From: CAZOOA01 sp964581355
Lineage (GTDB): Bacteria > Bacillota > Dethiobacteria > DTU022 > UBA8154
Length of the DNA: 64,000 nt
Assembly (NCBI GenBank): GCA_964581355.1
Contig: CAZOOA010000008.1
Coordinates: 7,398-71,397 of the forward strand
Direction of reading: 5' to 3'
In this document: one piece after another, positions 42,498 through 50,541 of the stretch
How the letters are laid out: each line of letters opens with the position of its first letter
Position numbering within the stretch: position 1 is the first letter of the stretch
Program-made: the position numbers and the translations under genes
The notes under the pieces: model-generated
Database searches by the model: none
The model's input: only the letters and a program-made list of their open reading frames with translations
Told to the model about the DNA's origin: nothing

Positions 42498-44162
42498 TTG
42501 TTCCTAAAAAAATGGCAGCTTAAAAGGTTCCGTAAGATTATCAATACATTAGCCCGGTATGGTTTGGGACAAATTGTTGATGATCTGGGTATTGACGATT
42601 TTACCAGGCGTCTACCCTGGCCGCGTCCAAAACAAGAAAAAGATGCGGAGGAGCTCTCCAAGTCTGTCAGATTGCGTAAAGTTCTGGAAGAGCTGGGCCC
42701 GACCTTTATTAAACTGGGACAGCTTTTAAGCACCAGGCCGGACATTGTCCCTGATGAATACCTGCAGGAGTTCAAAAAGCTTCAGGAGCAGGTACCGCCC
42801 TTTCCCTTCGAACGGGTTAGGCAAACGGTGGAAGGTGAGCTGGGTGACCGCTTGGAAGCGTTATTTCAATCTTTTGAGCAGGAGCCTCTAGCGGCTGCTT
42901 CCATCGGTCAGGTCCACAAGGCTGTATTGAACACTGGTGAGCAAGTAGCCGTAAAAGTCCAAAGGCCGGATATCCGAAATGGCATTGAAGAAGACTTGGC
43001 CATCCTGGAAGAAATAGCCAACCTGGTGGAAAAATATTCGGAAATGGGCCGCCTGTACAATGTGCGGGGCCTGGTGGATGAATTCAAGCACATTATCACT
43101 ATGGAATTGAACTATCACCATGAAGGCAGAAATGCCGAAAAAATTAAAAGAAACTTTACCGGTGAAGATGTCATCCTGATTCCCACCATTTACTGGACTC
43201 ATTCAACACAAAAAGTGTTAACAATGGAGTTCATTAAAGGGATCAAGCTAAAAGACCGGGGCGAATTGATAAAAGAAGGCTATAACACCCGAAAGATTGT
43301 AGAAAAGTTGGGCCGTATCTACATAAAGCAGATCTTCTTTGATGGTTCCTTTCATGGAGATCCGCACCCTGGCAATATTGGTGTAACAGCGGACGGAGAT
43401 ATCTTCTTTTTGGATTTCGGCATTGCAGGACACCTGAATGAAGAACAACGGATCCTGTTTAATAAAATGCTCCTGGGCTTGCTATCCAGGAATACAGAAA
43501 GGGTTATTTACGGAATCACCAGCCTGGGGGTCGTAACGGAACAAACAGATAAAAGGCTGCTTCATTTTGACTTGGAACGTCTACAGGAAAGGTATTTTGA
43601 GCTTCCATTAAAAGACTTAAACCTGGGAGAAGTCTTGCACGATTTAATGGACATTGCCTTCAGGCATCGAATTCAGCTTCCACCAGACTTCGCCCTGCTG
43701 GCAAAAACTTTTTTAACCCTGGAAGGCTTGGTCTCCGACCTGGAATCTGATTACAGCATCGCCGAGCTGGTCGAACCCATGAGCAAAGAATTGCTCCGCC
43801 AGCAGCTTTCTTTAAAGCGTTTGTCCAATGAACTGTACAAATTCTCCAATCGTTATATGCGTTTAGCCGAAATACTTCCCGAAAGGCTTATCACGCTCCT
43901 GGATAAAGGGGCAGAAGGAAACTTTAAAGTCAAAGTCGAAATCTTTGATGAAGAACATATTCTCTATCGCTTGAACAACATGATCAACAGGCTCTCTTTT
44001 AGTATAGTGCTGGCCAGCATCATTGTTGGTTTAGCCCTGATGTTGCAGTTTACCGAAGTCACCCTATTCAGAAGGTTTCCCCTGGCAGAAATAGGACTTA
44101 TACTTGCAGCGTTAATGGCCTTCTGGTGGCTATGGGCCATCCTGCGCTCAGGACGACTATAG
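42498..44162 (+). CDS. ABC1/UbiB (AarF) atypical kinase family protein
   Basis: A 554-residue member of the ADCK/UbiB family of membrane-associated atypical kinases. Diagnostic motifs: the KxGQ motif in TFIKLGQLLSTRPD, the Ala-rich loop AAASIGQVHKAVL, catalytic Lys in VAVKVQRP (K153), FHGDPHPGNIG, and FLDFGIAGHL with the DFG motif. Two C-terminal hydrophobic helices (~500-520 and 528-548) anchor it. In quinone-making bacteria it supports ubiquinone synthesis or lipid homeostasis; the role in anaerobes is unclear. TTG 42498 is preceded by AGGCGGTG. Its stop codon abuts the dispersed repeat. Confidence 0.92.
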   Translation: MFLKKWQLKRFRKIINTLARYGLGQIVDDLGIDDFTRRLPWPRPKQEKDAEELSKSVRLRKVLEELGPTFIKLGQLLSTRPDIVPDEYLQEFKKLQEQVPPFPFERVRQTVEGELGDRLEALFQSFEQEPLAAASIGQVHKAVLNTGEQVAVKVQRPDIRNGIEEDLAILEEIANLVEKYSEMGRLYNVRGLVDEFKHIITMELNYHHEGRNAEKIKRNFTGEDVILIPTIYWTHSTQKVLTMEFIKGIKLKDRGELIKEGYNTRKIVEKLGRIYIKQIFFDGSFHGDPHPGNIGVTADGDIFFLDFGIAGHLNEEQRILFNKMLLGLLSRNTERVIYGITSLGVVTEQTDKRLLHFDLERLQERYFELPLKDLNLGEVLHDLMDIAFRHRIQLPPDFALLAKTFLTLEGLVSDLESDYSIAELVEPMSKELLRQQLSLKRLSNELYKFSNRYMRLAEILPERLITLLDKGAEGNFKVKVEIFDEEHILYRLNNMINRLSFSIVLASIIVGLALMLQFTEVTLFRRFPLAEIGLILAALMAFWWLWAILRSGRL

Positions 44163-44163
44163 T

Positions 44164-44482
44164 ATGAAAATGGAGTTTCCGTTTCCCGGTATCGGCTCCG
44201 GTTATCTTCGCGGCAAAGCGCTAGGGCTCAGTTCAAGCTTCCGCCGTCCGACCTGCAAACTTAGGCGTCCTGCCACGGTTGCAGGCGGCGGGCGTCCATG
44301 CCCGCCGGGCCGGCTCCCAGCATTCACTTCGCCAAGCGCTTATCGCCGCTTGACAAAGTCGCCGATACAGGGAAATCGGACCTCCTCCTGGAGGGGAATG
44401 GAGTGTTGAAAACCAGAGCTTCGATCATAAGAAAGGTTTTTCATCCTCTGTTGTGGCCCGGATAGGCCGTGGCGGTTAGTAT
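44164..44482 (+). repeat. dispersed structured repeat element, longest copy
   Basis: About 320 bp in the 359-bp gap between the ubiB-family gene and the next gene. The 5' third matches copy 1 (13995-14092) and the 3' half matches copy 3 (20281-20412, inverted). It is more GC-rich than its surroundings. Internal hairpins include CGGCGGGC/GCCCGCCG (44286-44293 and 44300-44307, 6-nt loop) and CCTCC/GGAGG near 44381-44394. An 81-codon frame (44164-44409) has Arg/Pro-rich composition and is not conserved in the other copies, so I read the element as non-coding, either a structured RNA or a mobile-element relic. Confidence 0.65.
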
Positions 44483-44521
44483 AGAGCAGGTAAGAAAAAT
44501 TAATTACGAGGAGGACTTTTT

Positions 44522-44974
44522 TTGCCCTGGATAATACTGGCAGCAATAATCTGGTTAATCAACCTCATTTTTATTCGTCCCAGTGGGATTAAAAAGTACT
44601 GGGGTGCAGGAATCTGGTCACTCCTGTTAGGTTTTTTTATGACCGAAGCTTTGGTCATTCAAAATGATATTCTATTTTCCAACCAGGTGACTTTTATGGT
44701 CCAAGGTATGCCCGTCGCTTACCTGGTAGGTCTAGCTGGCTTTGGCCTAATTATCAAATGCTTCTTGCCCGTGGAAAAATTTTGGAAATTGCCTTATTTG
44801 ATCTTTCTTGCCGCTGTTCTTACCTGGGTAGAAATATTATTTATCAATAACGGATATATCATTACCAACCAATGGTCATTGTATTATAGTTATTTATTTA
44901 AACTAATTTTCCTGGTTAGTGTCGCCTGGTTGAGCCATTTGACTGTTCGGGAAAAAAGAGGATTCTTATTTTAA
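44522..44974 (+). CDS. integral membrane protein, function unknown
   Basis: A 150-residue, very hydrophobic protein with about five membrane helices (approximately 2-19, 28-45, 61-80, 88-108, 120-140). I do not recognise a named family. TTG 44522 follows GAGGAGGA. It sits between the dispersed repeat and an MBL-fold gene 30 bp downstream and may be co-transcribed with it. Confidence 0.7.
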   Translation: MPWIILAAIIWLINLIFIRPSGIKKYWGAGIWSLLLGFFMTEALVIQNDILFSNQVTFMVQGMPVAYLVGLAGFGLIIKCFLPVEKFWKLPYLIFLAAVLTWVEILFINNGYIITNQWSLYYSYLFKLIFLVSVAWLSHLTVREKRGFLF

Positions 44975-45004
44975 TATATAGTTTTACCTCGAAGGAGGAT
45001 CTTG

Positions 45005-46021
45005 ATGAAATTAACGATACTCGGATGTCATGGCCCTTATCCTCCAGCTGGAGGCGCCTGTTCCGGTTATCTTTTGGAACACGAGGAATGGAAAATATTA
45101 CTGGATTGCGGCAACGGTGTGCTGGGAAAATTGCAGCAGCATATTAATCTTGAAGAGTTGGATGCAGTTATTTTGACTCACTTGCACAGTGATCATATTT
45201 CCGACATCTTTGTCCTGCGCTATGCTGTCAAACACCATCTGGAAAATGGCTGGCGTGGTGCCCCTCTACCGGTTTTTACTCCTGACCAACCTGCAGAAGA
45301 GTACAGCCGCTTATTTAATAAGGACGTATACGATATCATTCCGATTAAACCATCTGAAATGGTCCAAGTGGGCCCTTTTCAGTTTTCATTTCTAAAAACA
45401 GCTCACTCAATTGACTGTTTTGCTGTAAAAGCTACTTTTCATGAGAGTTCCAATACAATAGTCTACTCGGCTGATACAGAGTATTTTGAAGAATTGGCTC
45501 AGTTTGCTGGTGGAGTATCCCTGTTTTTATGTGAAGCAAGTTACTTAAACAAAGATCTCGAACATGAAGCGGCAAATCACATGAGTGCCCACCAGGCAGC
45601 TTTATTGGGGAAAAAAGCCAGGGTTGAGAAGCTGATCCTGACTCACTTGCCGCCTTTTAGAGATGACCTGGAGTACCTGGAAGAAGCAAAAGAGGTTTTC
45701 CAGCCGGTTCAGCTGGCAAAAGAAGGTAATTTTTTTTATTTCAGCAGCCAGGATTCCAGCCAGGACCGGGAATGGGTCCGGTTAACAGTAGAAACAGATC
45801 CGATTAAAGCTTCTCTTCTGGAAGGCCGACTAAAATCTGAAGGTATTGCTGTAATGCTGCGAAACAAGGAAGCAGCAGGTCAAATTTACGGTTTCACTGT
45901 CGGAAAGCTGGCTGAAATTAATGTTTTTGTTCCCCGGGATGCAATTCAGTTGGCAGAAGAAATATTAAAACAAATCAATAATGATAACCTCAATAACAAT
46001 TTTACCATGGACTCTGAATGA
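45005..46021 (+). CDS. MBL-fold metallo-hydrolase fused to a DUF2007-type domain
   Basis: A 338-residue protein. Residues 1-240 are an RNase Z-like metallo-beta-lactamase fold with LTHLHSDH (HxHxDH metal motif, ~60-67), YSADTEYF and the later LTHLPP. Residues ~255-330 (VRLTVETDPIKASLLEGRLK onward) look like DUF2007, a small domain called putative signal-transducing. The fusion is notable. Possible activities include cyclic nucleotide or phosphodiester hydrolysis. ATG 45005 lies 4 nt after GAAGGAGGA; the TTG at 45002 is an alternative. Confidence 0.85.
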   Translation: MKLTILGCHGPYPPAGGACSGYLLEHEEWKILLDCGNGVLGKLQQHINLEELDAVILTHLHSDHISDIFVLRYAVKHHLENGWRGAPLPVFTPDQPAEEYSRLFNKDVYDIIPIKPSEMVQVGPFQFSFLKTAHSIDCFAVKATFHESSNTIVYSADTEYFEELAQFAGGVSLFLCEASYLNKDLEHEAANHMSAHQAALLGKKARVEKLILTHLPPFRDDLEYLEEAKEVFQPVQLAKEGNFFYFSSQDSSQDREWVRLTVETDPIKASLLEGRLKSEGIAVMLRNKEAAGQIYGFTVGKLAEINVFVPRDAIQLAEEILKQINNDNLNNNFTMDSE

Positions 46022-46100
46022 CTCAAAAACATTTCACTGCTCATGTTTATAATAATTAAAATATTGCTTTTTCCCGAACAGCTTACGTTACGGAGGTAAT

Positions 46101-46487
46101 ATGATGGGAGATAATATGTGCTTTGGATGCAGCCAGGAAAATCCTAAAGGCCTGCAGTTAACTTTCCGCTACGAGGGAGACACTACGTATACCGAGTTTT
46201 ATGCCGACAGCAACCACCAAAGTTATGATGGCGTTTTTCATGGAGGACTGATCATGGCTATTATGGATGAACTGATCGGAAATCATTTGTTAGCAAAAAA
46301 TCATAAAACGGTCACGGGAAGGATAAGTGCCCGCTTCAAACGAACAGTCCCTATTGGCGAAAGGATATTGTTTGGATGCCAGATTGAGAAACAAAGGGGA
46401 AATCTTTTTGTTGTCAAGGCCTGGACAGAACTGGAAAACGGTGATAGAGCCGTTGAAACGGAAGCTCACATGATGGAGATTGAGTGA
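46101..46487 (+). CDS. PaaI-like hotdog-fold thioesterase
   Basis: A 128-residue acyl-CoA thioesterase-like protein. It begins with CFGCSQENPKGLQL, contains the active-site segment YDGVFHGGLIMAIMDELIGN and ends with a standard hotdog strand pattern (TGRISARFKRTVPIGE). The substrate is unknown. ATG 46101 follows CGGAGG; ATG 46104 is equally possible. It is followed 12 bp later by a small unknown gene. Confidence 0.87.
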   Translation: MMGDNMCFGCSQENPKGLQLTFRYEGDTTYTEFYADSNHQSYDGVFHGGLIMAIMDELIGNHLLAKNHKTVTGRISARFKRTVPIGERILFGCQIEKQRGNLFVVKAWTELENGDRAVETEAHMMEIE

Positions 46488-46499
46488 GGAGGTGTTTGT

Positions 46500-46769
46500 A
46501 TGTGGGAATGCGGTTCCTGGCATGACAGCATTCTGGTGGAAGACCAGGTGTACCAGCTGGAAGAACTCCCTGAAAAATTACAACTTAAAGGCCTGGCTGA
46601 TGCTCACCTGCAAAGGTGTGCCCAGGTAAACAAAGAAATGTTTTTACTTGTCTATCAAACAGAACCGGAAGTGGAAACATATTGTTTTTTTAATCCATTA
46701 TTTGAAGTAATAGTAGAAGAAAAGCGAGCCATAAATAAATATGAACAAGACGATTACCCCCAACAATAA
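46500..46769 (+). CDS. small protein of unknown function
   Basis: An 89-residue acidic soluble protein, not recognised. ATG 46500 has GAGGAGGTG nearby. It lies between the thioesterase and the DUF362 gene and overlaps the latter by 29 bp, suggesting a coupled three-gene unit. It has three Cys and several aromatic residues but no clear motif. Confidence 0.65.
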   Translation: MWECGSWHDSILVEDQVYQLEELPEKLQLKGLADAHLQRCAQVNKEMFLLVYQTEPEVETYCFFNPLFEVIVEEKRAINKYEQDDYPQQ

Positions 46770-47901
46770 TAACTCAGATTTAGATTTAAGTGTCGGTTTA
46801 TCTGCCTGCCGAAGTTATAACCAGGGACAGGTCCTGGAGGCCGTTGAGGAGGCTCTTGAGCCCCTCGGCGGCCTAAAGTCATTTCTAAACAAAAATGACC
46901 GGGTGCTTCTCAAACCCAACCTGCTGACAAATGCTACCCCGGAAAGTGCGGTTACAACCCATCCCGAGTTTATCAAAGCTGTAGCCACAAAAGTATGGGA
47001 AGCAGGTGCCTCGCAAATATGCCTGGGAGACAGTCCTGCCCGCGGCTCCCTGGAACGGGTAGCCAAAGAATGCGACCTGCTGCGACTGCAAGAGGAAGCC
47101 GGTATTAGCCTGCTTCCTTTTAAAACCGCACGGAAAGTATCTTCGCCGACAGGATACCTTTTCCCCCTGGCAGAAGAAGCGTTCGGTTTTGATTTTGTAA
47201 TCAACCTGGGAAAGCTGAAAACTCACGCTTTGACCGGGCTAACCGGTACAGTAAAAAACTGCTACGGATTTATGGTGGGAATGAACAAAGTTCAATATCA
47301 TGCCCGATTTCCGCTGGTTCATGATTTCGCCCGCATGCTGTTAGAACTTTACCTGACTGTTCAGCCGGATCTTTCCCTGATCGATGGGGTTGTGGCCATG
47401 GAAGGACCGGGACCTCGAAGCGGCCGTCCCAAACCCCTGGGAGTTATTGCAGCTTCCACAAATGCCATTGCAGTAGATGCTGTCTGCGCAAAAATAACCG
47501 GCTTTTCCAGTAAAGAAATGACTACCTGGAGAGCGGCAGCAGAGCGGAAAATTGCTGGCAGCCAGTGGGAAAAATTGAAAATACACGGTCCCCTGGAAGA
47601 GCTGATTACCACCTCTTTCGATAAAGGAGCCTCAGTGGGAGGATGGTCCTTTCTCTGGAGAATTCTCCCTGCCAGGATGCGAAACTTGCAGGAACATTTT
47701 CGGTTATGGCCGGTAATCAACGAGCGCTGCATTACGTGCCGGCTTTGCTTTGAACACTGCCCGGCAGAAGTGCTTAAGTTGGAAACAGCGAACAATAATC
47801 AAAAGGTTGTTATTGACTATTCGGGCTGCCTGCGCTGTTACTGTTGCCAGGAAATATGTCCTGAAGGAGCAATTGAGCTGAAAAGGAAAAAACCTGAATA
47901 A
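46741..47901 (+). CDS. DUF362 protein with C-terminal 2x4Fe-4S ferredoxin domain
   Basis: A 386-residue protein. Residues ~20-310 are the DUF362 domain (VLLKPNLLTN, THPEFIKAVA, LGDSPARGS, LGKLKTHALTGLTGTVKNCYG). The C-terminal ~60 residues carry two ferredoxin-type clusters, CITCRLCFEHCP and CLRCYCCQEICP. A redox role is likely; the family is widespread in anaerobes without a settled reaction. The gene start ATG 46741 lies within the previous gene and has a weak ribosome binding site, so translational coupling is likely. Confidence 0.9.
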   Translation: MNKTITPNNNNSDLDLSVGLSACRSYNQGQVLEAVEEALEPLGGLKSFLNKNDRVLLKPNLLTNATPESAVTTHPEFIKAVATKVWEAGASQICLGDSPARGSLERVAKECDLLRLQEEAGISLLPFKTARKVSSPTGYLFPLAEEAFGFDFVINLGKLKTHALTGLTGTVKNCYGFMVGMNKVQYHARFPLVHDFARMLLELYLTVQPDLSLIDGVVAMEGPGPRSGRPKPLGVIAASTNAIAVDAVCAKITGFSSKEMTTWRAAAERKIAGSQWEKLKIHGPLEELITTSFDKGASVGGWSFLWRILPARMRNLQEHFRLWPVINERCITCRLCFEHCPAEVLKLETANNNQKVVIDYSGCLRCYCCQEICPEGAIELKRKKPE

Positions 47902-48005
47902 CAAAGCCCTTTATATTGCCCGGGAAAGCGCAGGATTCGACTCTTGACAGGCTTTCCCGAAAAATTTACTATACCTTTGAATGATTTTAGAAAGCAGGGA
48001 GTATC

Positions 48006-49349
48006 ATGAACAAGCAGGATATAAAAGAAAAGCGGTATTATATTGAAACCATGGGTTGCCAGATGAACCTCCATGACTCTGAAATACTGGCGGGCCAACT
48101 GGAAAACCTTGGATACACAAAAGCAGAAAAAATAGAAGAATCTGACATTTTCATATTAAACACGTGCGCAGTCAGACGTAAAGCAGAAGAAAAAGTATTC
48201 AGCAGGCTTGGTAAATTAAAGCCCCTCAAGGATAATCGAAAAGAAATGGTTATGGTTTTATGGGGCTGCATGTCTCAGCAAGAGCATTTAGCCAGAAAAA
48301 TGAAGGAGCGGTTTGACTTTCTTGATCTTATTAGCGGGACCCATTCACTGGGACGTTTTCCTGAACTGTTGGAACAAGCCGAAACCAGCAGGGGAACCAT
48401 TTTAGCACTAGAAGAAGGAGAAAGTCGGGAAAATCTGCCAATAAAAAGGGAGCACGGATTTAAGGCCTGGGTGCCCATCAGCTACGGATGCAATAATTAT
48501 TGCACCTACTGTGTTGTCCCTTATGTCAGGGGACCGGAAAAAAGTCGCTCACCAGAGTTGATTCTCAAAGAGGCAGATGATTTGGCCCGTACAGGTTATA
48601 AAGAGATCACTTTATTAGGACAAAATGTAAACTCATATGGAAAAGACCTGGATAAAAGCATTACCTTCGCCCAAATGTTAACGAAACTTGACCAGGTTCA
48701 GGGTGTTGAAATGATCCGATTTATGACTTCACATCCCCGGGATTTTTCTGAAGATATCATTGCTTCCATGCAGCAAGGGGAAAAGATCTGCGAACATATT
48801 CACCTGCCGCTCCAAGCCGGGAGTAACCGTATCCTGGAAAAAATGAACCGGGGTTACACGAAGGAATATTTTTTAAGTTTGGTTCAAAATATCAGGGATA
48901 ATATACCTGGTGTTTCTATTACTACCGATTTAATTGTTGGCTTTCCAGGTGAAACAGAGGACGATTTTGCAGAAACATTATTTATGGTTCGAGACATTCA
49001 GTTCGATTCAGCTTTTACTTTTGTTTACTCAACGAGAGAAGGGACAGAGGCTTCAAAAATGGAGGATCAAATAGATCCGGAAACGAAAAAAAAGAGAATC
49101 ATGACCCTGAATGATATTCAAAACGAAATCAGCCTGGCAAAAAACAAAAAGCTTATTGATACCGTGCAAACTGTCCTGGTCGAAGGGGAAAGCAAAACAG
49201 ATCCGAATATGTTTACAGGGAGAACACGCACCAACAAGCTGGTCCATTTTCCATCTGCTTTTAATCTTGTGGGAAAACTGGTAAAAGTGAAAATTACTGA
49301 AGCACAGCCCTGGAGCTTGATGGGTGAAGTAAAAACGAGTATTTTTTAA
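48006..49349 (+). CDS. miaB: tRNA-2-methylthio-N6-isopentenyladenosine synthase (methylthiotransferase)
   Basis: A 447-residue radical-SAM enzyme that adds a 2-methylthio group to i6A37 of tRNA. The N-terminal UPF0004 domain has ETMGCQMNLHDSE and NTCAVRRKAEEK (auxiliary-cluster Cys residues). The radical-SAM motif is in YGCNNYCTYCVVPYVRG, and a TRAM domain forms the C-terminal ~65 residues. ATG 48006 follows a modest AAGCAGGGAG site. MiaA, which makes the i6A37 substrate, is encoded at 55102-56070 in the same window. Confidence 0.96.
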   Translation: MNKQDIKEKRYYIETMGCQMNLHDSEILAGQLENLGYTKAEKIEESDIFILNTCAVRRKAEEKVFSRLGKLKPLKDNRKEMVMVLWGCMSQQEHLARKMKERFDFLDLISGTHSLGRFPELLEQAETSRGTILALEEGESRENLPIKREHGFKAWVPISYGCNNYCTYCVVPYVRGPEKSRSPELILKEADDLARTGYKEITLLGQNVNSYGKDLDKSITFAQMLTKLDQVQGVEMIRFMTSHPRDFSEDIIASMQQGEKICEHIHLPLQAGSNRILEKMNRGYTKEYFLSLVQNIRDNIPGVSITTDLIVGFPGETEDDFAETLFMVRDIQFDSAFTFVYSTREGTEASKMEDQIDPETKKKRIMTLNDIQNEISLAKNKKLIDTVQTVLVEGESKTDPNMFTGRTRTNKLVHFPSAFNLVGKLVKVKITEAQPWSLMGEVKTSIF

Positions 49350-49383
49350 TTTTTATAAGATAGAGCATTCTAAGGAAAAAAGG

Positions 49384-49412
49384 TTGACAAATACTAAGTT
49401 ATATTATAAACT
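49384..49412 (+). promoter_or_regulatory. promoter of the PerR-like gene
   Basis: A perfect TTGACA at 49384-49389, followed by an A/T-rich region offering TAAACT at 17-nt or TATAAA at 15-nt spacing. The stretch AGTTATATTATAAACT is an imperfect palindrome that might be an autoregulatory site; this is weak. Confidence 0.5.
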
Positions 49413-49448
49413 AAAAAAGAATTTTAAAAATACTATTGGGGGATGAAA

Positions 49449-49883
49449 ATGCAAACAGTCGAAGAGACTCTCCGAGCCAAAAAAATTAAGGTGACTCCCC
49501 AGAGGATGGCTGTTTATACAATCTTAAAAGAAACCAGAGAACATCCTAATGTAGAAATGATCTACCAAAGACTAAAGCCGAACTATCCCGCCATGAGCTT
49601 GGCCACAGTCTACAAGACAGTTGACGTCTTAAAAAAAGTGGGCTTAGTGCAAGAATTAAATGTTGGAGAAGGTGGACTGCGCTACGATGCAGTAACAACT
49701 CCACATTCACATACTTACTGTGAGACATGCAATAAAGTTGATGATGTTGAAAACCTACCTATAGATCAGTTCCAAAGCGAAGAACTTTTTGACAAAGTAC
49801 ATGAAGAAAAGGGCTTTGAAGTTGCCAGTGCACAATTGTATTTTTACGGAAATTGTGCCGAATGTCGCGAAAACGTGGTCTAA
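49449..49883 (+). CDS. perR: Fur-family peroxide-type regulator (PerR-like)
   Basis: A 144-residue winged-helix metalloregulator. The DNA-binding part contains VTPQRMAVYTIL and MSLATVYKTVDVLKKVGLV. The regulatory site resembles Bacillus PerR: His in REHPNVEMIY, Asp in RYDAV and the HSH pair in PHSHTYC. Structural zinc is bound by CETC and CAEC. ATG 49449 is 6 nt from GGGGG; ATG 49443 is the alternative. It has its own promoter and terminator. A metal-dependent peroxide-sensing role fits an anaerobe but is a family inference; Fur or Zur function is possible. Confidence 0.87.
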   Translation: MQTVEETLRAKKIKVTPQRMAVYTILKETREHPNVEMIYQRLKPNYPAMSLATVYKTVDVLKKVGLVQELNVGEGGLRYDAVTTPHSHTYCETCNKVDDVENLPIDQFQSEELFDKVHEEKGFEVASAQLYFYGNCAECRENVV

Positions 49884-49904
49884 TTTTTAATTTTTTTTGA
49901 ATTT

Positions 49905-49928
49905 AAGCCCCTAAAGGGCTTTTTTTCT
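49905..49928 (+). terminator. Rho-independent terminator after perR
   Basis: AAGCCC-CTAAA-GGGCTT hairpin followed by a run of T residues. Confidence 0.9.
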
Positions 49929-50050
49929 TTTTGGGAAGGATTCATGAACTCTGTCGAGAAAGAATAACGGTAGAGATAAAAGCAAGAGTTTATCTCAATC
50001 ATCACTTAAGCGTGCTTATGATTTTTGGAATTGGATAGGAGGTGATTTTT

Positions 50051-50404
50051 GTGGCTATAAACGAAAAAGCGAAGGATCTGGGAAAGGAAATCAGAGAAAC
50101 CCCTGAGTACCAGGAACTCGAGCGAACTGGGGAAAATTTGAAGGCAGATAGCTCTGCTCAACAGCTAATCCAGGATGTCCAAGAAATTCAAAGACAAATT
50201 GAGTTTGCTCAGCAGTCAGGTGTCCAGCCTGACCAGGAGCAAGTTGCCAAGTTTAATGACCTGAGAGAGCAGATGCATGCGAATATTTCCGTAAGGAACT
50301 TCATGAAAGCCCAGGAAGAATTTAATTCTATCATGAAATCGGTTAACGACGCGATAAGTGAAGGAATTACTGGCGAAGCACCTACAGATGAGACCGGCGA
50401 ATAA
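50051..50404 (+). CDS. YlbF/YmcA family protein
   Basis: A 117-residue helical protein of the Com_YlbF family, whose Bacillus members help RNase Y-dependent RNA processing and developmental regulation. It shows the family pattern AINEKAKDLGKEIRETPEYQ and later FNDLREQMHANISVRNFM. GTG 50051 lies 8 nt after AGGAGG at 50037-50042, so the longer TTG start at 50042 is unlikely. A monocistronic unit between two terminators. Confidence 0.85.
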   Translation: MAINEKAKDLGKEIRETPEYQELERTGENLKADSSAQQLIQDVQEIQRQIEFAQQSGVQPDQEQVAKFNDLREQMHANISVRNFMKAQEEFNSIMKSVNDAISEGITGEAPTDETGE

Positions 50405-50432
50405 GACGCATTCTTTTCAAGAAGCCTGTCAA

Positions 50433-50466
50433 AGAACCCGCTATCTTTTTAGCGGGTTCTTTTTTC
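50433..50466 (+). terminator. Rho-independent terminator after the ylbF-type gene
   Basis: AGAACCCGCTA pairs with TAGCGGGTTCT (11 bp, 6-nt loop), followed by a T tract. Confidence 0.92.
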
Positions 50467-50480
50467 TTACTGACAGGCTG

Positions 50481-50489
50481 TGATATAAT
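50481..50489 (+). promoter_or_regulatory. extended -10 promoter upstream of mutS
   Basis: TGATATAAT (TGn plus a perfect TATAAT) 53 bp before the mutS start, without a clear -35. Confidence 0.5.
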
Positions 50490-50541
50490 AAACCAGTAAA
50501 GTTTGGATCAATAAAAGCAATGAAAACATGGAGGGAATGCA

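Noticed and set aside
44164..44409. An 81-codon frame inside the long repeat copy
   Set aside because: Arg/Pro-rich composition, no good ribosome binding site, and indels in copy 1 break the frame; better explained as a non-coding repeat.
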